Origin: Elymus sibiricus
Taxonomy: Eukaryota; Streptophyta; Magnoliopsida; Poales; Poaceae
Reading direction: 5' to 3'
Assembly: GCA_039707655.1 (NCBI GenBank)
Contig: CM077676.1
Span: forward strand, 452,389,379 to 452,453,378
Length of the DNA stretch: 64,000 nt
A program made the translations under genes and the position numbers. Each line of letters begins with the position of its first letter. Position 1 is the first letter of the stretch. Below, piece after piece: positions 55,620 to 64,000 of this stretch. The notes beneath the pieces are model-generated. The model saw nothing but the letters and a program-made list of their open reading frames with translations. It did not search any database and was not told the DNA's origin.

Positions 55620-57378
55620 TGAAGGGTAACGAAGCATGAAAATCAAAAAATTTCCTATGAACACCCAAGATCTATCTAGGAAAAGCATAGCACCAAGAGA
55701 GGAGAGTGTGTCTACGTACCCTCGTAGACCGAAAGCGGAAGCGTATATAATGCGGTTGATGTAGTCGTACTCTTCGCGATCCGATCACGATCCAACCGAT
55801 CTAGTGCCGAACGGACGACACCTCCGAGTTTAACACACGTGAGGCTCGATGATGTCTCCTCCTCCTTGATCCAGCAAGGGAAGGCGGAGAAGTAGATGGG
55901 ATCACAACCAGCACGACAGCGTGGTGGTGATGGTGGTGGTGGAGCTAGTTCAGCAGGGCTTCGCCAAGCGCTACTAGAACGAGGACGGAGGAGCTACGGA
56001 GTAACGGGAGAGACAGGGCGCCAAGGGCTTGGTGTCTCCTCTTGGGGCGCCCCATCCTCTATATATATAGGAGGAGCGGCGTGGGGAACAGACCCTCCAA
56101 GCCCTAGGGCGCAGCCAAGGGGGAGATGACTTGGACTCCAAGTCCAATCCTATTCCTACTAGGACTCCCCTTTTTTCCCTTCCCTAGCCACATGGGCTTT
56201 TGAGGACTTGGTGCGCCTAGCCCAATAAGGATAGGGCGCCTCCCCTCAGCCCATGACAGCCCTTGGGACGTGGTGGAATCACTTGTGGACTTCCGGACCC
56301 CTCCGGAATCCTCCGGAACCTTCTGGAAGCTTCCCGGTACAATACCGAAACAATTGCACCTTTTTCCGGACCCCAAAATATGACTTCCCATATATAAATA
56401 TTTACCTCTCGACCATTTCGAGACTCCTCGTGACGTCCAGGATCTCATCAGGGACTCCGAACAACATTCGGTTACCAATCATCAAATATCCCAATACTAC
56501 TCTAGCGTCAACGAATGTTAAGCGTGCGACCCTGCGGGTTCGGGAATCATGTCGTCATGACCGAGATACCTCTCCGGTCAATAACCAATAGCGGGACCTG
56601 GATGCCCATATTGATTCCTACATATTCCACGAAGATCTTTTATCAGTTGAACCACGATGTCAAGGATTCGGTTAATCCCGTATGCAATTCCCTTTGTCCG
56701 GCGATATGTTACTTGCCCGAGATTCGATCGTCGGTATCTCCATACCTAGTTCAATCTCGTTACCGGCAAGTCTCTTTACTCGTTTCATAATACAAGATCC
56801 TATGACTAACCCATTAGCCACATTGCTTGCAAGCTCTTTACGATGTTGTATTATCGAGAGGGCCCAGAGATATCTCTCCGTCATACGGAGTGACAAATCC
56901 CAGTCTCGATTAATGCCAACCCAACAAACACCTTTGGAGATACCTGTAGAGCACCTTTATGATCACCCAGTTACGAAGTGACGTTTGGATACACACTAAG
57001 TATTCCTCCGGTCTCAGGGAGTTGCACGATCTCATGGTCTAAGGAACAGATACTTGACATGAAGAAAGCTGTAGCAAATAAACTAAACGATCTGGTGCTA
57101 AGCTTACGGTTGGGTCTTGTCCATCACATCATTCTCCTAATGATGTGATCCTGTTATCAAATGACAAGTCATGTCTATGGTTAGGAAACCTTAACCATCT
57201 TTGATCAGCGAGCTAGTCTAGTAGAGGCTCACTAGGGACACGGTATTTGTTTATGTATCCAAACATGTATTTAAGTTTCCGGTCAATACAATTCTAGCAT
57301 GAATAATAAACCTTTATCATGAACAAGGAAATATGATAATAACCATTTTATTATTGCCTCTAGGGCATATTTCCAACA
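55620..57378 (-). repeat. 5' LTR of the Angela-like element
   Basis: It is 1759 bp, minus-strand start TGTTGGAAATATGCCC and end CGTTACCCTTCA, with TATA box in CTCTATATATATAGG near 56060. It lacks the rpoC2 insertion found in the 3' LTR. Confidence 0.9.
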
Positions 57379-57712
57379 GGACCTTCTTGCCTCCCAAGAC
57401 AAGGGTGGCGGTAGCTGAGATCGCATCTACCCGCATGTAAACCCTAGCCTCCACCGGTTATATAAGGGGAGGCTAGGGGCTCTCATAGGCATCTATTCTC
57501 AGATAGAAAACTCTTGGTAGCAATCTCAAACACCATTGTAAACCCCTTCGCACAAGGTATCCCTCCACCATGAATAACAAAAGCAAGCAGGATGTAGGGT
57601 ATTACTCTCCGGAGGCCCGAACCTGGGTAAAACCCTCGTGTGACATCCGATCTAAGACTTCCAGCTGTGCTTGGACCACTACCGAGGGATCTGACGGTAT
57701 TTTGCACCATCA

Positions 57713-58079
57713 GTTTCCCTTCATGATGCTGTTGTGCTCTCTAAGGAACATCCTGTCATCCGAGGTTTTGGCCAGGGTTGCGGTGCATTTTGGGTTTCTA
57801 ACAACCTCGGAATCGCACCCCATTCATGCTGTTAAGGTGATATGGTACGTTGACATGTACCTGGTTGCTTGTAGATCAATGGTTTAACACCTTTGTCTAG
57901 GTTTGAAGTGCCCTAGCTTAACTCTCGGCTTTCGAGGACGTCCGTTTAACGCCGGTTTACCCGATGTGTGTCCACTGTTGTATGTGCTCCAACTTCTCCC
58001 AGGGAAATTTTAGTTCAAAGTCGTGATTCTGAGGAACATAATCCTCGGTAGTGCACCGGGGGAGGTGGAGCGGGTATCC
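57713..58079 (-). other. Gypsy interior, no gene seen
   Basis: Between the solo LTR and the protease region of the gypsy element lies degenerate sequence without a recognisable domain. The reverse transcriptase and integrase expected downstream of protease do not appear. Confidence 0.5.
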
Positions 58080-61000
58080 CTATTTAGGGTTATCTTCGGC
58101 AGCTTCCGAGGTGACGTCCATCTGGTCCTCGAGGGGCGTCTGACGTACGCCAAAGTTGTCGTCGGATGCGCCAAGAGTGGGCTTTGGATGCTCTGTAGGG
58201 TCGAGGCTGTCTAATCTAGCGCGTGCCTTTAGTGCCTCCTCGCCTGCCTGCACCTCGGCTCCAGAAGCCGCGTTCTGCTCTTCCGTTCGGAGCGACCGCT
58301 CCGTGTTGCCATTCACTGTTATGACGCCATAGGCTCCCGGCATCTTTAGCTTTAAATAAGCGTAGTGCGGGACGGCGTGGAAATGAGCGAATGCTGTTCT
58401 CCCTAAGAGTGCGTGATAGCCGCTCCTAAAGGGGATGATGTCGAAGGTTAACTCTTCGTTTCAATAGTTATTGGGAGTACCAAATACTACATCCAGGTTT
58501 ACCCTGCCCGAGCACTCTGCCTCTATGCCTGGTATTATACCTTTGAATTTGGTATTGCTCGGGTGGATCTGTGCTGGATCAATATGCATCTTCTTAACGG
58601 TGTCAGCATATATCAAATTGAGGCTGCTGCCACCATCCATGAGGACTCGGGTCAGATGAAAGCCATCAATAATAGGATCGAGAATCAATGCCATCGTACC
58701 GCTGTGGCGGATGCTGGTCGGGTGGTCTCTTCGGTCGAATATGATCGGTATTTCTGACCATGGGCTGTATTTTGGTTCAGCAGGTTCCACGGCATAGACA
58801 TCGCGGAGCGCCCGCTTCCTCTCCTTCCTGGTGATGTGGATAGCATAAATTATATTCATGTCTTTCACCTCGGGAGGGAACTACTTCTGGCTAGTTTTGC
58901 CCGAGCCAGGCTGGTCTCTATCCTCATTGTGACGAGGTTGGCTCTTACCCTGGTTCTCGGCCGCCACCTTACCATCTTGCTTGATAACCCAGCAGTTCTT
59001 GTTGGTGTGGGTGGCTGGCTTCTCCGGGTTTCCGTGAATGGCGCAAGGTTGGTCCAGAATCTGATCTAGTTGTGAGGTGCCGCCCTTCCCTCCTTGGAAG
59101 GGCTTCTTTTTGTTACTGCCACGTTGGTTGCCAAAACCGGCGTTGACCTCGCCATCCTCAGCTTTGCTACTGCCGCCTTTGTTACGGCGCTTGTTGTTTC
59201 TGTTGCACTGAGGTTTCCCATTGCCATCCCGCGCCTCAGAAGTGCCGGGGTTGCCATTACGGCTGCTCTTCCGAGCTAGCAAGTTATCTTCGCCAACACA
59301 AAATCGAGTCATGAGCTGGGTGAGGCCTGCCATCATTCTGGGCTTCTCATGCCCGAGCTCCCTTGCCAGCCATTCATAGCTAATGTTATGCTTGAACATT
59401 GCGATTGCCTCTGCATCCGGGCGGTCCGCTATCTAGTTCTTCTTTGTCAGGAAGCGATTCCAGAATTTCCGGACCGATTCCCCTGGCTTCTGCACCACAT
59501 GGGCCAGGTCATCGATATCTGGAGGCCTGACGTAGGTGCCCTTAAAATTGGCCCGGAACTCGTCATCAAGGTCATCCCAGATGCCAATCGAATTCTCAGG
59601 GAGGCTGTTAAGCCAATGTCGGGCCGAGCCTTTCAATTTCAATGGTATGTACTTGATGGTGTGACAATCGTCTCTGCCTGCCATGTATACTGCCATGAGG
59701 AAGTCCTCTATCCATGTCCCATCGTATTGCTCGATGTTTATTGGTTTAAACCCTTCGGGGAACTGGTGCTGCATGACCTCATCTGTGAAGCATCGGGAAA
59801 TTGGCGTACGTCTGATACGGTTCCATTGCGATCGCGAGTGTAATCACGCACATTGCCATTCTTTGCCAACGAAGCTAAGTATCCAGCCTGTCCAGCAGGT
59901 GGGCGTTGTTTGGGCTAATAGATCGACTGAGGTGGGTTTTCAGACCTTAAAGGCCTCTTCTCCCGGGGGTCGGGCCCCAAGGTAATTCGTGGTGGATTGT
60001 TCCCGCCTCGGCGCCTGGGTGCCTCAGGAGCGCATTTGTTTGTGCCTGCTCGTCGATCATCAATTTGAGGAGATCGGCCTCGAGGAGGGCGATCGAGGTC
60101 TTCATCCCATTTGTGCTTGGAAAGAACGCTATCCTCAGCTTCCGCGTCCACCTCGTCCAGTAAGTTTCGGCGGGGGTAGTGCTGTCTAGCCCCTATCTTT
60201 TTCAGATTATCCTCCAGTGCCTGCTCGGCCTGGAAGAGCTCGGTCGACCTGTTGTTCTGGTAGTCCTCGTCGTCCTTAAAATGTTGAGATCTGCTTTTAA
60301 TGCTTTTAGCCGTGCTGGCCAATTTCTTATGCAGTTTCTCAAGCTCAGGGCCCTCAAGGGCTCGTTGAAAGCACCGTACTCATCAGGACCGAGGCTTTGA
60401 TCCTCATCGGGGTTGTAGTCTCCGTTGTTGGCATCGTCGCCATCGTCCCTGTTGGCCTTGCCATCATTGTTGTCGCTGGTGCCACCGTTATTGGTGCCAT
60501 CATTGGCTGCCTCATCATTGCCGGTGTTGTTGTTACTGGTGCCACTGTTGTTGGCATCGCCGTTGCCCGAGCTGCTATTACGGCGTCCTCTACGCCTGCG
60601 CTCCGGATTTCCTCCTCCTCTGCCTTCCTTGGGGGTGTCCACCATGTAGATATCATAGGTGGAGGTCGCAGCCCAGCTGCCAGTGCGATTGTTGGCTGGC
60701 GGTGGAGAGGTGTCTGAAGTGTCATCGCCGACATCTTCATCCATGTCGGTTGCCTCCTCGGAGGCGCTGGCCAAAACGTCGGTTAAATCTTTGACGTTAG
60801 CGACTAGGTGGGTGGTGGGTGGGCCGAAAATTCCAGCTTTTCCGGGCTCCTCCCAGATCCGATCATAGACCGAATTTTAGTTGTCCGATATTGCGAGCTT
60901 CTGAATTTGATCTAACATCTCATTCAGAAGCGTCTTTTCTCTCTCATCCATGGCCCGATCAAAGGCCGGGTCCAATGGGAGCTTACTTGAGGTCCGATCT

Positions 61001-61355
61001 GACATGGCCTCAGGTTTTTCCACGACCAGGCTAGATGCCTAATCCAAAATGATGGTGCCCGATTCCGGACTCGAGGCCGGATCCGAGGTTGGTATCGCGC
61101 TGTCGTCCTGGGTTGGGATTGATTCCGAGGCTTGGACAGGCGCATCAGTGTGCTCTTTGATCTGGTCTGACACCCAGCTCGAAAACGCAAGATCACCATG
61201 AGAATCCGCGGTGTATTCGATGTTCCCGAATCTAATGACTCGACCTGGAGCAAAAGTTTTGATCTGGCCGAGGTGGCCAGTCAAAAGGCAAAAAGTTCTC
61301 CTGGGAAGAAGGTCAAGCCGCAGCTGATGCTGTCGTTGATCTGGAGGGGAGCCAT
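58080..61355 (-). pseudogene. gag and protease of the Tat-like gypsy element (broken)
   Basis: The minus-strand start MAPLQINDS is at 61355, but a TGA follows after 24 codons and the frame shifts (SWVSDQIKEHTD near 61170). An Asn/Gly/Asp-rich low-complexity stretch lies around 60400-60700. The retrotransposon gag core is at 59774-59433 (LKGSARHWLNSLPENSIGIW; DLDDEFRANFKGTY). A basic Asn/Gly/Lys-rich nucleocapsid region spans 59399-58881. The protease has VLMDGGSSLNLIYADTV near 58600, the DGGSS variant typical of Tat/Athila-like elements. The reading ends at about 58080 after YHALLGRTAFAHFHAVPHYA. Stops and shifts between the blocks make it non-functional. Confidence 0.75.
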
Positions 61356-61398
61356 CGAGCCGGTTCGGCTACGCAGAGGGACCTGCATGGGCTACCAG

Positions 61399-61523
61399 TG
61401 GCGAAGGTAAATCCGGCGGATCTCGGGTAGGGGGTCCCGATGTGGTAGCCGTGGCTAGATGGTATCAAAGACACATGGGACACAGGCGTTTACCTAGGTT
61501 TAGGCCCCTCTCGAAGAGGTAAA
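61399..61523 (-). repeat. 5' LTR of the Tat-like gypsy element (partial)
   Basis: It matches 42723-42850 (AAATCCGGCGGATCTCGGG, GTGGCTAGATGGTA). It is cut at 61523 by the plus-strand copia element; the rest should lie beyond the window. Confidence 0.75.
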
Positions 61524-63280
61524 TGTTGGAAATATGCCCTAGAGGCAATAATAAATTAGTTATTATCATATTTCCCCGTTCATGATAATAGTTTATTATT
61601 CATGCTAGAATTGTATTGACCGGAAACTAAATACATGTGTGGATAATAGACAAATACTATGTCCCTAGTATGCCTCTACTAGACTAGCTCGTTGATCAAA
61701 AGATGGTCAAGTTTTCCTGACCATGGACATGAGTTGTCATTTGATAACGGGATCACATCATTAGGAGAATGATGTGATGGACATGACCCAACCGTTAGCA
61801 TAGCAAATGATCGTTCAGTTTATTGCTATTGCTTTCACTATGTCAAATACACGTTCCTCTGACCATGAGATCATGCAACTCCCGGATACCGTAGGAATAC
61901 TTTGGGTGTATCAAACGTCACAACGTTACTGGGTGATTATAAAGGTGCACTACAGGTATCTCCGAAAGTGTTTGTTGAGTTGGCATGGATCGAGATTGGG
62001 ATTTGTCACTCCGACTATCGGAGAGGTATCTCTGGGCCCTCTCGGTAATACAGCATCACAGAAGCCTTGCAAGCACCGTGACTAAAGAGTTAGTTGCAAG
62101 ATGATGTATTACGGAACGAGTAAAGAGACTTGCCGGTAACGAGATTGAACTAGGTATTAGATACCGACGATCGAATCTCGGGCAAGTAATATACCGCCGG
62201 ACAAAAGGGAACAACGTATGTTGTCATATGAGGTTCACCGATAAAGATCTTCGTGGAATATGTAGGAACCAATATGAGCATCCAGGTCCCGCTGTTGGTT
62301 ATTGACCAGAGAGTTGTCTCGGTCATGTCTACATCATTCCCGAACCCGTAGGTTCCGCACACTTAAGGTTCGATGACGATATAGTATTATATGAGTTATG
62401 TGATTGGTGACCGAATGTTGTTCGGAGTCCCGGATGAGATCACGGACATGACGAGGAGTCTCGGAATGTCCGAGAGGTAAAGATTGATATATTGGATGAT
62501 GGTATTCGGACACCGGAAGTGTTCCGGGTGATATCGGGTCACCGGAAGGGGTTCCGGGCACCCCCGGCAAAAGATATGGGCCTTATGGGCCAAGAGGGGA
62601 AACACACCAGCCACTAAGGGGCTGGTGCGCCCCCCCATATGGGCTGGCCGAATTGGAGAAGGAAAGGGGAAGAAGGAAAGAAAAAAAAGGGAATAGTATT
62701 CCCCCCCCCTTTCCCCTCTTTCCTTCCTACTCTGAATAGGAATAGGAAAGGGGGGAGGCCGAATTGGGAGGACCCCAAGTAGGATTCCTCCTACTTGGTG
62801 CGCCCCCTTGGCTGCCTCTCCTCCCCTCCCTCCTTTATATATTTAGGGGGGGGGGGCGCCCCTAGAACACACACGATTCTATGTTAGCCGTGTGCGGCGC
62901 CCCCTATCTACCGTTTACACCCTCGGTCATATTTTCGGAGAGCTTAGGCGAAGCCCTGCCGAGATTACTTCACCGTCACCGTCGCCACGCCGTCGTGCTG
63001 ACGGAACTCATCTACTTCCTCGACATCTTTCTGGATCAAGAAGGCGAGGAACGTCACCGAGCTGCACGTGTGTAGAACTCGGAGGTGCCGTACGTTCGGT
63101 ACTCGATCGGTGGAGCTCAAAGGATTGTTCGACTACATCAACCGCGTTGTGAGACGCTTCCGCTAACGGTCTACGAGGGTACATAGACACACTCTCCCGT
63201 CTCGTAGCGATGCATCTCCATGGATAGATCTTGCGCGAGCGTAGGAATTTTTTTGAAATTCATGCTCCGTTCCCCAACAG

Positions 63281-63291
63281 TGGTATCAAAG
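63281..63291 (+). other. Primer-binding site of the second Angela-like element
   Basis: TGGTATCAAAG lies one base after the LTR end, close to the initiator tRNA-Met site TGGTATCAGAG. Confidence 0.75.
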
Positions 63292-63882
63292 CCAGGTTTA
63301 TGCGTAGATGTGATTTGCACGAGTAGAACACAAACGAGTTGTGGGCGTGGGTGCATACATATTGCTTGCCGTTACTAGTTGATACTTGATTCGGCGGTAT
63401 TGTGAGATGAAGCGGCCCGGACCGACATTACGCGTATGCTTACGCGAGACAGGTTTCACCGCTACGTGCACTCGTTGCATAAAGGTGACTGGCGGGTGTC
63501 TGTCTCTCTCACTTTAGTTGAATCGGTTTCAATGAAGAGGGTTCTTTTAGAAGATCAAAAAGCAATCACTACACCACGTTGTGGTTTTGCGTAGGTAAGA
63601 ACGGTTCTTGCAAACCCGTAGCAGCCACGTAAAACTTGCAACTACAAATTAGAGGACGTCTAACTTGTTTTTGCAGGGTATGCTGGTGATGTGATATGGC
63701 CAAGACATGATGTGATATAAGTTGTTGTATGAGATGATCATGTTTTGTAAATTATCAAGCAACCGACAGGAGCCTTATAGTTGTCTCTTTATTGTATGCA
63801 ATGCCAACGCTATGTAATTGCTTTACTTTACCGCTATGAGTTAGCAGTAGTAGTAGTAATAGCAATAATCGGCGAGACGACC

Positions 63883-63966
63883 ACGACGCTATGATGGAGG
63901 TCAAGGTGTCACGACGCTACGATGGAGATCAAGGTGTCACGACGCTACGATGGTGATCAAGGTGTC
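63883..63966 (+). repeat. 28-bp tandem repeat in the leader
   Basis: Three near-identical units of ACGACGCTACGATGG followed by AGATCAAGGTGTC occur in a row. A related CATGATCTCCATC-rich stretch is present in the leaders of the minus-strand element (about 52670-52740). Confidence 0.8.
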
Positions 63967-64000
63967 AACCCGGTGACGATGGAGATCATGACGGTGCTTT

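Larger units (their letters stand above)
46254..57378 (-). mobile_element. Angela/BARE-like Ty1/copia element, complete, minus strand
   Basis: The LTRs are 57378-55620 (5') and 48097-46254 (3'), opening TGTTGGAAATATGCCCTAG on the minus strand, with the 5-bp duplication GGACC at 46249-46253 and 57379-57383. Gag, protease, integrase, RT and RNase H follow in copia order but contain stops and frameshifts. Two features are odd. The region between 5' LTR and gag is a triplicated leader with two extra LTR fragments. The 3' LTR carries a chloroplast insertion absent from the 5' LTR. Confidence 0.93.
46126..57712 (+). repeat. Solo-LTR-like repeat, split by the Angela-like element
   Basis: The two pieces 46126-46253 and 57384-57712 join into about 457 bp from TGACGGTGTC to TTTGCACCATCA, with TATA TTATATAAGG near 57459 and CCCGAACCTGGGTAAAACCC near 57616. 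This is a typical short gypsy LTR. No internal region accompanies it. The flanks ATTTT (46121-46125) and GTTTC (57713-57717) are a poor duplication, so it may be a solo LTR with a decayed duplication or a recombination remnant. Confidence 0.6.
42723..64000 (-). mobile_element. Ty3/gypsy element, Tat-like (Fatima-like LTR), multiply interrupted
   Basis: The 3' LTR is 42723-43198 and part of the 5' LTR is 61399-61523; both contain AAATCCGGCGGATCTCGGGT and AGGGGGTCCC. Between them, in minus-strand order, are gag (from 61355), an aspartic protease (about 58650) and, on the opposite strand, an extra ORF (43880-46020) placed before the 3' LTR. That antisense ORF position is typical of Tat-lineage elements such as Grande and Retand. 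No RT, RNase H or integrase is left. It is interrupted by a solo LTR with a nested copia element (46126-57712) and by another copia element in the 5' LTR (from 61524). Its right end lies outside the window. Confidence 0.75.
61524..64000 (+). mobile_element. Second Angela-like copia element, 5' end only
   Basis: The LTR 61524-63279 (1756 bp) opens TGTTGGAAATATGCCCTAG and ends TTCCCCAACA. The primer-binding site and leader follow, and the element leaves the window before gag. The candidate left duplication is GTAAA (61519-61523). Its TATA is in CTTTATATATTT near 62832. Confidence 0.88.

Noticed and set aside
60397..60774. Asn/Gly/Asp- or Val/Ala/Ile-rich frames on both strands as a membrane or antifreeze-like protein
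   Set aside because: Low-complexity codon repeats inside the gypsy gag region create open frames on both strands; the minus-strand gag linker is the parsimonious reading.

Overview
The window looks like nuclear DNA of a large-genome Triticeae grass (wheat, Aegilops or barley type). It holds one clear host gene, remnants of one or two others, and about 55 kb of nested transposable elements. The LTR that opens TGTTGGAAATATGCCC, TATTATTGCCTCTAGGG in reverse, resembles the Triticeae Angela/BARE/WIS copia group. The LTR that opens TGTCAGAGTCCCGG resembles Fatima-type gypsy elements. There is no prokaryotic gene organisation, CRISPR array, or recognisable tRNA or rRNA gene.

Layout. (1) 349-6420 is a Mutator-type element with terminal inverted repeats and a 9-bp target duplication. 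On its minus strand it carries an apparently intact 8-exon plant-mobile-domain (PMD) gene and a broken hAT transposase N-terminus. I see no Mutator transposase. (2) 6583-17508 is a small chromodomain gypsy element (TSD CCCAT). Its 3' LTR is split by a nearly complete L1-type LINE (11755-17314, 17-bp TSD). (3) 17509-20588 is the host gene island: an intronless R2R3-MYB gene (19165-20028, subgroup 22) with small retro-insertions upstream. (4) 20589-35190 is a copia element with 157-bp LTRs (TSD GATGG), split exactly at its protease active-site codons by a 9.6-kb copia-like element (22215-31818, TSD GACAC). The inner element has well-preserved 2.15-kb LTRs and a decayed interior. (5) 35215-36054 holds the C-terminus of an F-box/FBD-like gene on the minus strand, convergent with the MYB gene before the copia element separated them. 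(6) 36.2-39.2 kb is a decayed zinc-knuckle/DUF4283 ORF, probably from a LINE. (7) 39.2-42.7 kb is an AT-rich, LTR-like region I cannot assign to a family. (8) 42723 to the window end is a minus-strand gypsy element of Tat-like layout: gag and protease on the minus strand, an intron-containing antisense ORF on the plus strand, and no reverse transcriptase or integrase. A 457-bp solo LTR interrupts it, and that LTR is in turn interrupted by a complete minus-strand Angela-like copia element (46254-57378, TSD GGACC). A second, plus-strand Angela-like element (61524 onward) sits in its 5' LTR and runs off the window.

The host gene needs nothing from its neighbours; the elements are ordered by nesting. 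LTR pairs compared by eye agree with this: the outer copia differs at about 3%, and its inner copia and the gypsy at about 2%. The items most worth a second look are the PMD gene carried by a Mutator-type element, a chloroplast rpoC2 fragment inside one LTR of the Angela-like element, the triplicated primer-binding-site/leader unit of that same element, and the split at the DTG codons.
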